A stretch of 64,000 nucleotides of DNA from Nostoc sp. UHCC 0702. GTDB lineage: Bacteria; Cyanobacteriota; Cyanobacteriia; Cyanobacteriales; Nostocaceae. Positions 19,498-28,453 of this stretch are shown here, one piece after another. The translations under genes were made by a program, and so were the position numbers. The stretch lies in contig CP071065.1 in assembly GCA_017164015.1 (NCBI GenBank), forward strand, positions 3,415,918 through 3,479,917, read 5' to 3'. Each line of letters opens with the position of its first letter. Position 1 is the stretch's first letter. The notes below the pieces were generated by a model. The model was not told where the DNA came from and searched no databases. It worked only from the letters and a program-made list of their open reading frames with translations.

Positions 19498-20235
19498 TTA
19501 CCCATTAGATGATGGTTGATTGATCTGGTAGATGTAGTAAGTTGCCATCGGGATAATGGTGGCAGCAATTAACAGTCCTACTACCCAAGCAGTGGCGTTA
19601 CCTTGGTCGGTTTCTTCTGCTTTCTTGAATGTGCCTTCTACTTGCACTTTGTCAACTATTTTGGGTGGGCCGGGATCGGGTTGACCAGAGAGAACCGCAA
19701 CTAGGCGATCGCTTGCATCTACAAATGCTTGATTGTATTTGTTACCATCTCGTAAAGGCGTACCCAATGTTTCAGAAGCTACACTTTCGGCAATTGAGTC
19801 TGTCAACAAAGACTTGACTTTATCCCCGGTAATAATCTCAGTACCATTAGTGACTGTCACCAGCACTAACAGCGTTTGATTAGCTTGTGCTTCCTTTGTG
19901 GGAAACCATTTTTCAAACAGTGCTTTAGTAAAGCTTTCCGGTGTTTCACCGTAGTCAAGGCGGCGAACAGTCACAAATCTGACTTCGTTACCAGTTTCCT
20001 TGGCTAAATTACCCAAGGCACTGCTAATCTTACCTTCATTAATGCGGCTGATAACATCACCTTCATCTAGTACCCAAGTAGTATCACCTGCTACCAGATT
20101 TGGCATTTGATATACACCTGTAGCTAATGCAGGCGTAGCCAACAGCGAAGAACCGACAATGCTTATTAGCAGCGGTAGAATCAACCGGATAATGTACTTT
20201 TTAATGCTAAGTAATTGGTGGAGGAACTGTTGCAT
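19498..20235 (-). CDS. psb32: TPM-domain protein, Psb32-type photosystem II repair factor
   Basis: A 245-residue protein with an N-terminal signal/anchor (about 14-38, ending ATPALA), a TPM domain (WVLDEGDVISRINEG ... ETGNEVRFVTVRRLDYG ... TLLVLVTVTNGTEIITG) and a C-terminal membrane helix (WVVGLLIAATIIPMATYYIY). This is the layout of Psb32 (Synechocystis Sll1390), a thylakoid protein that speeds PSII repair after photodamage. Its TPM domain in plant relatives (TLP18.3) has weak phosphatase activity. It stands alone, convergent with the DUF4346 gene across a heptamer repeat gap. Confidence 0.88.
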   Translation of the reverse strand: MQQFLHQLLSIKKYIIRLILPLLISIVGSSLLATPALATGVYQMPNLVAGDTTWVLDEGDVISRINEGKISSALGNLAKETGNEVRFVTVRRLDYGETPESFTKALFEKWFPTKEAQANQTLLVLVTVTNGTEIITGDKVKSLLTDSIAESVASETLGTPLRDGNKYNQAFVDASDRLVAVLSGQPDPGPPKIVDKVQVEGTFKKAEETDQGNATAWVVGLLIAATIIPMATYYIYQINQPSSNG

Positions 20236-20668
20236 TGAATGATTCCTTAAGACATACTTGCACCAAAAATACTACACAACCCATGTCAAAATCACCTCAA
20301 TTACGGTTTTCTTGAAAATTGGGAATTGGGAACTTGTACTCTCGCACTTGTACCGACTTGTGCTGAGCTTGTCCTGAATTTCGACTTCGCTCAATTGCCG
20401 CGTAGCCGACTTGTGCCGAGCTTGTCCTGAATTTCGACTTCGCTCAATTGCCGCGTAGCCGACTTGTGCCGAGCGAAGCCGAGGTAAGGGCGAAGCCGAG
20501 GTAAGGGCGCAGTCGAAGTAGCGAAGTTGAGGTAAGCCGAAGTATTGGGAATTGGGAATTAGGAATGGGGCAGAGTAAGCTGGGAAAGACAAATTAATTT
20601 CCGCGCCTCCCAACTCCTAACTCCTAACTCCTAACTCCTAACTCCTGATCTCAATTACTATAAAATTT
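20236..20668. repeat. Gap with a 53-bp tandem repeat and heptamers
   Basis: No gene. A 53-bp unit starting GACTTGTG begins at 20355, 20408 and 20461 (the last truncated), rich in TTCGACTTCGCTCAATTGCC. It is followed by shorter GAGGTAAGGGCGAAGCC repeats, then TAACTCC heptamers at about 20608-20645 just before surE. Confidence 0.8.
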
Positions 20669-21349
20669 ATGACCTTCATCCTCACTAACGACGACGGAAT
20701 TGATGCGCCTGGTATTCAAGCCCTAGTCAAAGCTGTAAATGGTAGAAATGCTATTATTGCTGCTCCTAAAGACCATCAATCAGGCTGCGGGCATCAAGTC
20801 ACTACCACTCGCCCAATTCAGTTGCAACAGCGTTCTGATACAGAGTATGCGATCGCAGGTACTCCTGCTGATTGTGTGAGAATTGCAATGACACAAATTT
20901 GTCAAGATATCAAATTTGTGCTGTCTGGTATTAATGCTGGCGGTAACTTAGGTGTAGATGTTTACATTTCTGGTACTGTTGCCGCTGTGCGCGAAGCTGC
21001 AATGCACGGCATTCCAGGAATTGCCATTTCTCACTATCGCAAAGCCAGGCAGAATTTTGATTGGGATCTAGCTGCCAAGTTGACTGCTGAAATTTTAGCT
21101 GACTTACTCCACCGTTCCCTAGAACCAGGATGTTTCTGGAATGTAAATCTGCCACATGTGCAACCAGGAGAACCCTATCCAGAGATCGTGTTTTGTCAAC
21201 CATGCACCAAGCCTTTGCCAGTTAACTATCGCATTGACGGCGATGAGTTTTATTATGTGGGGGAATATGGCAAACGCGATCGCACACCGGGCAGTGATGT
21301 GGATGTCTGTTTTTCTGGCAACATAGCTGTAACTCAGTTAAAGCTATGA
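20669..21349 (+). CDS. surE: 5'/3'-nucleotidase SurE
   Basis: A 226-residue SurE phosphatase. It starts MTFILTNDDGIDAPG, with the metal-binding DD (8-9), followed by SGCGHQVTTTRP and LSGINAGGNLGVDVYISGTVAAVREA, the SGIN-G-N-G signature. It dephosphorylates nucleoside 5'- and 3'-monophosphates and is linked to stationary-phase survival. It is slightly shorter than the E. coli enzyme. Cyanobacteria commonly have two SurE paralogues, and this could be either. It follows a repeat-rich gap with no clear Shine-Dalgarno site. Confidence 0.93.
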   Translation: MTFILTNDDGIDAPGIQALVKAVNGRNAIIAAPKDHQSGCGHQVTTTRPIQLQQRSDTEYAIAGTPADCVRIAMTQICQDIKFVLSGINAGGNLGVDVYISGTVAAVREAAMHGIPGIAISHYRKARQNFDWDLAAKLTAEILADLLHRSLEPGCFWNVNLPHVQPGEPYPEIVFCQPCTKPLPVNYRIDGDEFYYVGEYGKRDRTPGSDVDVCFSGNIAVTQLKL

Positions 21350-21385
21350 CCAAGCCCACAACGAAAGCGGGAATAGGGAATTGCC

Positions 21386-21682
21386 TTAAACTTCCCCTTG
21401 AATCAAGGATGTCAGCCTGTCTAGGGTTTGTGTGAGTTGGGTTAGTTTTTTTAGTGAGTCATCCTGAGATTCAGCAAGGCTCTGTACAGCATCACACAAT
21501 GCAAAAATTTGATAGCCTTGCTGCTGCACTTGCTTTCCTTGTGCTTCGACTTGTACACTCAGGTTTTCTAATCTTTCAGCAAGACGTTCAATTGTCTCAG
21601 TAGTAGAGATTACCGCTTCCCCGATTTGCTCAACAATGGATTCCAAGCGGCTAATTTTAACTTCGACTCCTGCTGAAATCAT
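21386..21682 (-). CDS. Small coiled-coil protein
   Basis: A 98-residue, almost wholly helical protein with heptad patterning throughout (ISRLESIVEQIGEAVISTTETIERLAERLENLSVQVE ...). It has no signal peptide, no membrane segment and one cysteine. It probably oligomerises. I recognise no family; similar small coiled-coil proteins next to toxins or as chaperone-like adaptors exist, but nothing in the context supports that. It is convergent with surE (36 bp gap). Its upstream region is about 750 bp long and shared with the sugar transferase. Confidence 0.65.
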   Translation of the reverse strand: MISAGVEVKISRLESIVEQIGEAVISTTETIERLAERLENLSVQVEAQGKQVQQQGYQIFALCDAVQSLAESQDDSLKKLTQLTQTLDRLTSLIQGEV

Positions 21683-22435
21683 TTTTTACTACCCCTAAAT
21701 GTAATGTCGCTAATCATCCTTAAATAAATCCAGCATGCAAATAGCTGCTGCTGTGCTGAATAATCTTTTTGATTTTATTGATTAGTGCTGTTGTCAAAAT
21801 GATAGAGGTATTTTTGTACCCCCCAACTGATAATTTTGCTAATTTGCTTGTCTTAACTGTTAAGCTATTAACCAATTAAATTGCACATTCTTTCGTGTTT
21901 AGCAGTCAAAAGTCACGCATTCCAGAGTCCAGAACAATAAACCCGCCCCTACTGACTGTTGACGACCCTAACAAGTAAGTATGCAAACTAAATGTGTTTT
22001 AGCTGATCTTCACTCTGCAAGACATGCTATCTTATGCCTTTCTCCGAAAAATCCCTCCTTGGACAATGTTTTTTTCCCTAGCCACTGGCATCTTTGTCAA
22101 ATATGAACGCCCTACAAGGGGGAAGTCAAAAACAGCCAGTGCATTCAAAGAATGCAATTTGGTATTAAGAGTCCAGTTTTCCGGTTTAAGTAATCAGTTG
22201 GTAACAAATTTCTAAATAGTCGCATCTTTTTATACATATCTCCTTTATTCAGTCATCTATCAGAAGATATATTAAAGTACTTCACACAAAATTCACAAAA
22301 GCCGAGGAAATCTATGGTTTTTGATAAAGATTCAGTAAATGTACCGAAAATTATATTTAGCTTCATGAAGCTAAGCCTATATTCGGAATAAAAGCTTAAG
22401 TAATTCCCCTTATCGCTCAAGATTTGGCTAGATTA
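21683..22435. other. Long divergent upstream region with palindrome
   Basis: No supported gene. A perfect 18-bp palindrome TTAGCTTCATGAAGCTAA lies at about 22357-22374, 62 bp before the sugar transferase ATG, and could be an operator. A 63-codon open frame at 22024-22215 has no protein-like features. The remainder is AT-rich. Confidence 0.5.
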
Positions 22436-23113
22436 ATGTATCAAACATCATTAGAAGGCGTCTTTCAAGGTGCTACTTACAAAGCTTGGGAACTAGAATT
22501 TACTACTCACCCCTCAGTAGAGTCTAAATTCAAACGTAGTTTGGATATAGTTGGAGGCTTGGTGGGGCTGCTAATTCTAGCCATTGTATTTGTACCGATA
22601 GCGATCGCTATCAAGATTGACAGCCCAGGCCCAATTTTCTTTACTCAAGAACGATATGGACTTCAGGGACGCACCTTTCGTATCCGCAAATTCCGCTCGA
22701 TGGTTAGTGATGCGGAACAATTAAAAACTCTAGTAGATAATGAAGCTAGCGGACTCATCTTTAAAAATAAAAATGACTTTCGCGTCACAAAGGTAGGGCG
22801 CTTTTTGCGAAGCACAAGCTTAGACGAATTACCTCAGTTTTGGAATGTCCTTATAGGGGAAATGAGTTTAGTAGGGACACGTCCACCTATTAAAGATGAG
22901 GTAATTAAATATACATACCGTCACTGGCAACGTTTAAATGTCAAACCTGGATTAACTGGTGAATGGCAAGTTAACGGCCGTTCTCAAGTGAAAGACTTTG
23001 AACAAATAGTTGATTTAGACTTGCGGTATCAACACAACTGGTATCCGTGGTATGACTTGTTGTTGATTGGCAAAACTCTCTACGTAATCTTTGGGCGAAT
23101 CGGGGCTTTCTAA
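22436..23113 (+). CDS. Sugar transferase (WcaJ/polyprenyl-phosphate hexose-1-phosphate transferase type)
   Basis: A 225-residue bacterial sugar transferase consisting of the catalytic domain only. A membrane helix (about 34-54, IVGGLVGLLILAIVFVPIAIAI) precedes DSPGPIFFTQERYGLQGRTFRIRKFRSM. Then come LRSTSLDELPQFWNVLIGEMSLVGTRPP and the conserved VKPGLTGEWQVNGRS. It loads a hexose-1-phosphate on undecaprenyl phosphate to begin exopolysaccharide synthesis. The long N-terminal membrane domain of WcaJ is absent. I prefer the ATG at 22436 over a TTG at 22424. No other polysaccharide genes are adjacent, though a WecA-type gene and galE lie elsewhere in the window. Confidence 0.9.
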   Translation: MYQTSLEGVFQGATYKAWELEFTTHPSVESKFKRSLDIVGGLVGLLILAIVFVPIAIAIKIDSPGPIFFTQERYGLQGRTFRIRKFRSMVSDAEQLKTLVDNEASGLIFKNKNDFRVTKVGRFLRSTSLDELPQFWNVLIGEMSLVGTRPPIKDEVIKYTYRHWQRLNVKPGLTGEWQVNGRSQVKDFEQIVDLDLRYQHNWYPWYDLLLIGKTLYVIFGRIGAF

Positions 23114-23246
23114 TTATGTAATTAATTGTTAATGGGTAACTATTTAAACGATGAACTTATGAACAGTTACCCATTAGCAATTGCCGAAAGCGAATACCAT
23201 TTTGGATTATGAAAGAGTTAGTGGCTAAGCTTTGGGACAATCCATC

Positions 23247-23390
23247 AGGACTTACGCAACTGGCACACATATTTTCTGCGATGGCAGTCAATAGTCAATA
23301 GTCAAGGGTAAAAAGTCAAGGTTTTTGGACTTTTGACTCTTGACTTTGGACGATTTTTGTCCTAAATATATGACAATGCGCGTAAGTCCT
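23247..23390 (+). mobile_element. 144-bp MITE-like element, copy A
   Basis: It starts AGGACTTACGC and ends GCGTAAGTCCT, an 11-bp perfect terminal inverted repeat. The flanks carry ATCCATC on both sides, which looks like a target-site duplication. The interior has AGTCAATAGTCAATAGTCAA. It is nearly identical (about 98%) to the reverse complement of 55273-55416, also 144 bp. Confidence 0.85.
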
Positions 23391-23454
23391 ATCCATCTGT
23401 GGCAATAGTTTTTCAAATTAGTATTAGAAAGCTAAGGCAATAAAATGCTTTATT

Positions 23455-24129
23455 TTAATTGAGCAAGCTTTTCAAAAAAACAATGCCCATGGCACAGAAA
23501 GCGAAGCCGACAAAGAGAATTGTCCTCGACAAAATTCCGTTAATGTTCTTGGGGATGATTGTATTGCCAATTTCTCTGGCACTCATGGTAACTGCGTATT
23601 GAGTGACAGCAACGCCTAAAATATAGGCAAACAACGGTATTATTCCTGCCTCCATGATGGATTGACCATCACTATAACCTTGAAACAAACCAGCGATCGC
23701 ACCCAGCAGCGCCAGTATTAACCAGTTAGGTCGATTTGTCAGCACTAGCATAGTCCCAAAGATCATGCTGGAAATAGGGATTGCAACTTCTGCACCTGGT
23801 AAATTAACTCCGAACAGATAAATTACCGTTCCCAAGATAGTTGCTAACACAAAGGAAAAAGCAATCCATATCCCACGAACAATTCCAGCCGAGAGTAAGC
23901 CGATAGCAACAACACTAGCCAAACGATCCAAGCCAATTACTGGATTTGCTATTCCCCACAAAAAGCCTTCCCAACAGTTAGATATAGCATGGCCAGATGG
24001 CAATCCACTCCATGAATATAGCAGGCTAATTAATACCAGAGAAGCGATCGCTCCCAGGTGGCGAAACTGTAACTTGGATTTGGAAAAGTCCCCAATCGGA
24101 GAATATGCTGATAACTCAATTTTAAGCAT
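23455..24129 (-). CDS. HupE/UreJ-family membrane protein lacking the metal-binding histidines
   Basis: A 224-residue protein with about six membrane segments. It resembles cyanobacterial HupE/UreJ proteins, secondary Ni/Co transporters, through FLWGIANPVIGLDRLASVVAIG, LPGAEVAIPISSMIFG and FAYILGVAVTQYAV. The family signature HPxxGLDH is here NPVIGLDR: both histidines are replaced (N62, R69). The usual FHGYA motif is FQGYS, with Q150 in place of His. Metal transport is therefore doubtful; it may be a paralogue with another role or a decaying gene. There are no hydrogenase or urease genes nearby. Start at the ATG at 24129. Confidence 0.75.
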   Translation of the reverse strand: MLKIELSAYSPIGDFSKSKLQFRHLGAIASLVLISLLYSWSGLPSGHAISNCWEGFLWGIANPVIGLDRLASVVAIGLLSAGIVRGIWIAFSFVLATILGTVIYLFGVNLPGAEVAIPISSMIFGTMLVLTNRPNWLILALLGAIAGLFQGYSDGQSIMEAGIIPLFAYILGVAVTQYAVTMSAREIGNTIIPKNINGILSRTILFVGFAFCAMGIVFLKSLLN

Positions 24130-24220
24130 CACCTATACCAGATTAGTTTATTCGGTACTTTATACTACCCAAGTGCCTATAAAAACTAACGCAGTAATTA
24201 CACATCAATTTCATCAAGTT

Positions 24221-24383
24221 ATATCAAGTTCGGCTAATTACTTACGATCTAGTCGGTTTGCTTGGTAATAGGTAATGGGTAATGGGTAATAGGTAATACT
24301 CAAAACCAATTACCAATTACCAATTACCAATTCCCAATTACCGACCTCCACAGATATCATAAGTGTTTAAACGGACATGATAT
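24221..24383 (+). mobile_element. MITE-like element, copy 2 of 3 (163 bp)
   Basis: It starts ATATCAAGTTCGGC and ends GACATGATAT. The core is GGTAATGGGTAATAG and CAATTAC heptamers. It is the reverse orientation of the copy at 12482-12658 and the same orientation as 26038-26210. It lies between the HupE-like gene and the ethylene-receptor-like kinase and fills most of that gap. Confidence 0.8.
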
Positions 24384-24418
24384 TATGTGAAGCTTTAAAA
24401 CTGGGGAATTGATAATAA

Positions 24419-25744
24419 TCAAGAAAGCTTCAACCGAATAGGAAGCTCGATGAGGAACTCTGTACCTTGAAGTGGTGCTGAAATACACTTCAACAGACCA
24501 CCATGCTTGCTGACAATTTGGTAGCTAATAGACATTCCTAAACCTGTTCCTGAACCAACAGGTTTAGTGGTAAAAAATGGCTCAAAAATTTTTTGCTTTA
24601 CCGCTTCTGTCATACCACAGCCATTGTCAGCAATGCGAATTATCACTTGGTTGCTGTTTACGACCTCAGTGCGAATGCTAATCTGAAGCTTGTTAGTAGT
24701 CAGTTGTCCCTTGTCAGTTGTTTTCTCACTGACCGCTGACCGCTGACTACTGACAACTGACCACTGACTACTAAATACTGACTCTTCTAAAGCATCAATA
24801 GCATTAGCCAAAATATTCATAAACACTTGATTTAGTTGTCTAGGGTAGCATTCGACTTTAGGTAAATTGCCATACTCTTTAATAACGTGAATCTCTGCAT
24901 GATCTCCTATACATTGCAAGCGATTTTGCAAAAGCACAAGAGTGCTATCAATACCTTCATGAATATCAACTTCTTTTATTTCTGCTTCATCTAGTCGTGA
25001 GAAGTTCCTTAAGGATAAAACTATATTGCGGATGCGATCAGATCCCATTTTCATGGAAGATAAGATTTTCGGTAAGTCCTGTTGAATAAAATCGAGGTCA
25101 ATTTCCTCACTTAAAGCTTGAATTTCTGCAACTGGAAGTGGGTAGTTTTTCTGATAAAGAGCAATCAAATTTAGTAAATCTTCAGTATATTCATTGATGA
25201 GGGTAGTATTGCCGTAAATGAAGTTAATAGGGTTGTTAATTTCATGAGCAATACCCGCAACCAATTGACCCAAAGAAGACATTTTTTCAGTTTGAATCAG
25301 TTGGGTTTGAGTGTTTGCAAGTTCTTTAAGGGTAAGTTTCAATTGTAAATTAGCGGCTTCCAGTTGTGACGGACTCGGCAAAGCCAATGCTTGGGGAATT
25401 ATGGGTAATAAGGCGATTGCTGTATACGTTGAAACAATAGCGGTAATAACTTTGATAAAACTCGAAACCCAGTAAATTGGATGCCAAAGCGTCCATACAT
25501 CCATGATATGGGTTGTACCACAAGAAACGATAAAAGCTCCAAATAATACAAGTATCCATTTAAAGGGTAAATCTTTTCGTTTGTGGACAAAGTAAACAAG
25601 GATAACAGGAATGGAATAGTAGACTAGGGCAATCACAGAATCTGACACTATATTTAGCCACACCAAACTGGGCTGCCAAAGGTAACAATGCCCATGTGGA
25701 ATAAATGAAGCTTCAGTAAAAAAATTTTGCAGAAATTCCAGCAT
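24419..25744 (-). CDS. Ethylene-receptor-like histidine kinase with STRR insertion
   Basis: A 441-residue membrane kinase. Residues about 30-118 are three membrane helices matching the ethylene-binding domain of ETR1: [13 protein letters not shown] (Asp35), [12 protein letters not shown] with the copper ligands Cys75 and His79, and a third helix ending [11 protein letters not shown] coiled linker leads to HisKA ([12 protein letters not shown], His167) and HATPase (N-box [26 protein letters not shown]). No GAF domain is present. Residues about 323-350 ([15 protein letters not shown]...) are encoded by STRR heptamers inserted in frame between N-box and G1. A Synechocystis relative, Slr1212, binds ethylene. 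Start at the ATG at 25744. Confidence 0.88.
   Translation of the reverse strand: MLEFLQNFFTEASFIPHGHCYLWQPSLVWLNIVSDSVIALVYYSIPVILVYFVHKRKDLPFKWILVLFGAFIVSCGTTHIMDVWTLWHPIYWVSSFIKVITAIVSTYTAIALLPIIPQALALPSPSQLEAANLQLKLTLKELANTQTQLIQTEKMSSLGQLVAGIAHEINNPINFIYGNTTLINEYTEDLLNLIALYQKNYPLPVAEIQALSEEIDLDFIQQDLPKILSSMKMGSDRIRNIVLSLRNFSRLDEAEIKEVDIHEGIDSTLVLLQNRLQCIGDHAEIHVIKEYGNLPKVECYPRQLNQVFMNILANAIDALEESVFSSQWSVVSSQRSAVSEKTTDKGQLTTNKLQISIRTEVVNSNQVIIRIADNGCGMTEAVKQKIFEPFFTTKPVGSGTGLGMSISYQIVSKHGGLLKCISAPLQGTEFLIELPIRLKLS
24695..24778 (-). repeat. STRR heptamers inside the kinase ATPase domain
   Basis: About nine degenerate TCAGTTG/TCAGTGG-type heptamers (seen on the plus strand as CTGACCG, CTGACTA, CTGACAA), read in frame as [20 protein letters not shown]. 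They are bounded on both sides by conserved HATPase motifs. Confidence 0.85.
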
Positions 25745-25902
25745 AATCCACAATATAGAGGATTTTTCAAGCTCTAATTTACAAATTATATTCGCTGTAT
25801 CATTAATTGTCTTTAAATTTTAAAAACTAATGTAACGTAAATTCGATCAATAGATATCAAGCTGAGTATCTAACCAGAGAATCATTTGCAGAATTGATAA
25901 TC

Positions 25903-26007
25903 ATGGAAGCACAAAATAATCAAAAAGCCAGAGAACAAGCACGTTCAGCTATTAACAAATGGGTTTTAGGATTCGCAAGTGCGGCTTGGATTTCAGGTTC
26001 TCACTAG
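25903..26007 (+). pseudogene. 34-codon ORF, possible gene remnant
   Basis: ATG at 25903 to TAG at 26005-26007. It starts MEAQNNQKAREQARSAINKW and ends in a hydrophobic stretch VLGFASAAWISG. The amphipathic start and cut-off membrane segment suggest the N-terminus of a longer protein, with a MITE-like element only 30 bp downstream. It could also be a true small protein or chance. Confidence 0.25.
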
Positions 26008-26037
26008 CTGAATCCCTACAGTGATGTCAAAGGTGTA

Positions 26038-26210
26038 ATATCAAGTTCGGCTAATTACTTACGATATAGTCGGTTTGCTTGGTAATAGGTAATGGGTAAT
26101 AGGTAATACTCAAAACCAATTACCAATTACCAATACTTCGGCTTCGCTCAGTACAAGTTCCCAATTACCGACCTCCACAGATATCATAAGTGTTTAAACG
26201 GACATGATAT
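26038..26210 (+). mobile_element. MITE-like element, copy 3 of 3 (173 bp)
   Basis: Same ends as copies 1 and 2 (ATATCAAGTTCGGC ... GACATGATAT). The core differs by fewer heptamers and by an extra segment ACTTCGGCTTCGCTCAGTAC. That segment recurs at 42896-42916, so a second repeat appears to be nested inside. Confidence 0.8.
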
Positions 26211-26548
26211 AATCAGTGACTTGGCCAATTTTTTGCCCCTAACCTTGTAGTAGAAATATACGTAAGTAGGTCGGTGCAAATAAAGCTAACTGGTAAAGGT
26301 CGTCAGTTGTCAGTTGTAAGGGTTTCAGGCATATTTACGTTTCGTAAAATAGCTCTGTTTATTCTCACCGACTTACTTAGTTTTGGTGGGCAAAGCCCAC
26401 TCTACATTACTGGCAAACCCGAAGGGAGATTGCGGACTAAGGACTGGGCACCCTTGAAGATTTAAATCGGCGCAGCACAGAACCAAATCTTAAAAGAATT
26501 TCTCTCCCAGTACCCAGTCCCCAGTACCCAGTCCCCAGTCCCCTATAT

Positions 26549-28300
26549 TCAATGTAGTAATTCCTCTACTTGGTGCTGACTCCACAAAGTTCGATACAGC
26601 CCTGGTTGTTGCACTAGTTCCAAATGATTGCCTATCTGGGCAATTTTTCCCTTATCCATCACAAAAATCCGGTCAGCACCAGCAGCCGCAGATAGTTGAT
26701 GAGTAATAAAAATTATTGTTTTACGAACCTTACCACTGGAAAGATTATTGAGAATTCGTGTGGCGGTTTGATTATCTACACTAGAGACAGCATCATCCAA
26801 AATTAATACTGGGGCATCAACGAGCATGGCACGAGCTAAGGTAGTACGTTGCCGTTGACCGCCAGAAAGAGTAATACCACGTTCACCAACGACAGTTTCG
26901 TATTTATCGGGAAAATTAATAATTTCTGGGTGAATCTGGGCTATTTGGGCAAAATATTCCACATCCTCTTGTTCTCTCAATGGGTCGCCATAACGGATAT
27001 TATTTTTGATGGTAGTACTGAACAAAAAGCTATCTTGTGGCACGTAGGCGATCGCACTTCGTAAATCTGCCAGTGCTATCTTGGTAATATCCCACCCGTC
27101 TAAAAACAGCTGCCCTGGCTCAATATCCAACAAGCGTGGTATCGCATTTGCTAAAGTTGTTTTTCCAGAACCAATTGCCCCCACAATTGCCACTAGTTCC
27201 CCAGGAGCGATGGTAAAGTTGACATTTTCTAAAGCTGGGACATTGGAACTTGGATAAGTGTAGCTGAGATTTTTCGCTGTTAATTCCCCTTTGACTTCAT
27301 CCTTGGGCAAATGTACAACATCGGCTGCATCTTGAATTTTCGGTGTCACACTGAAAATAGCATCCAGGCGGTCAATACTCACCTCACCTCGTTGGTAGGC
27401 AGTAATTGTGAATCCTAACAAAGCGGTGGGGAAAACTAGACGTTCTATATAAATCAGCAGTACCAAAAAATCCCCAACCGCCAGCGTTCCAGAAGAGATT
27501 TGCGTCGCGCCTAGGCAGATAATCACCAGGGAACTGAGATTAGCTAGACCACCAATTAGCGGAAACAGTGTATTTCGGGTTTTTGCCAGTTGCAAGTTGG
27601 CTGTTAATAGCTGCTGATTCTTCTCGGCGAAAGCGCGACGCTCGTTTTCTTCTTGGGCGTAAATTTTAATCAGAGCAATACCGCTAATATCCTCTTGGAT
27701 GACTTCGCTGATGTCGGAAAGTTGCTCTTGTACCTTCGCTTGTTGCCGTCGTAAGCGATTGCTGAACAGATTTACTAACAATAACATCAACGGATAAACT
27801 ACCAAGGCGGCTAATGTGAGATTTACACTAATTCCCAGCATCACTGGTAGTGTCAGGGCATAGGCAAACAAAGTATTTGCCAAACTGAGTACCGCAAAAC
27901 CCAACAACCGTCGGATATTGTCTACATCACTAGTGGCTCTGCTAATTAAATCGCCAATAGTATTCGTGGCAAAATAAGATGGTTCTAGCCGCAGTAAGTG
28001 TTGGAAAATTCGTTGTTTCAGGTCAAATTCTATCTGACGCCCCACTCCAAACAGCCAGATACGCGATGCCATACGTATCAGCATCATTGCTGAACTCAGC
28101 AAGATAATCTGTACTACATAATACAGTACTTCATTCAAGCTAAAATTGGTCGAGAGTTTGTCAACACAGGCGCGAATTAACAAAGGGATGTAAACACCAA
28201 GCCCATTGACAGACAATAAAGCAATAATGCCTAAAGTCGCCTCCCGCCAATGGGGACGCAGGTAAGCACCGAGTTTAGCCAGTCGTCGAGATTTTGCCAT
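26549..28300 (-). CDS. ABC exporter, fused permease-ATPase (MdlA/MsbA-like)
   Basis: A 583-residue half-transporter. A six-helix permease domain (about 15-300) is followed by an ATPase with Walker A VGAIGSGKTT, Q-loop VPQDSF, signature LSGGQRQR and Walker B VLILDDAVSSVD. The catalytic Glu after Walker B is Asp, as in the MdlA-type half of heterodimeric exporters with one degenerate ATP site, so a partner half-transporter is expected. It is not adjacent. The substrate is unknown; lipids or drugs are usual. It exports across the inner membrane. Confidence 0.9.
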   Translation of the reverse strand: MAKSRRLAKLGAYLRPHWREATLGIIALLSVNGLGVYIPLLIRACVDKLSTNFSLNEVLYYVVQIILLSSAMMLIRMASRIWLFGVGRQIEFDLKQRIFQHLLRLEPSYFATNTIGDLISRATSDVDNIRRLLGFAVLSLANTLFAYALTLPVMLGISVNLTLAALVVYPLMLLLVNLFSNRLRRQQAKVQEQLSDISEVIQEDISGIALIKIYAQEENERRAFAEKNQQLLTANLQLAKTRNTLFPLIGGLANLSSLVIICLGATQISSGTLAVGDFLVLLIYIERLVFPTALLGFTITAYQRGEVSIDRLDAIFSVTPKIQDAADVVHLPKDEVKGELTAKNLSYTYPSSNVPALENVNFTIAPGELVAIVGAIGSGKTTLANAIPRLLDIEPGQLFLDGWDITKIALADLRSAIAYVPQDSFLFSTTIKNNIRYGDPLREQEDVEYFAQIAQIHPEIINFPDKYETVVGERGITLSGGQRQRTTLARAMLVDAPVLILDDAVSSVDNQTATRILNNLSSGKVRKTIIFITHQLSAAAGADRIFVMDKGKIAQIGNHLELVQQPGLYRTLWSQHQVEELLH

Positions 28301-28453
28301 TCAAGCAGTTTTGCAACTTTACCATCCTAAACCAATATTCAGTTACCAGTTATCAGTGATCAATTATTAGTCTGGGAAATTACCCAATGACTACTCTTTA
28401 GTTTTAGCTGTTTACTGTTCACTGTTTACTGGTTTAAGGTTATTTGTCTAGCC

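Larger units (their letters stand above)
25745..26548. other. Gap with a MITE-like element and a small ORF remnant
   Basis: Apart from the element at 26038-26210 and the short open frame at 25903-26007, I see no gene. 26280-26460 contains short TCAGTTG units and repeats around CCCAGTACCCAGTCCCC just downstream of the ABC exporter. Confidence 0.5.
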
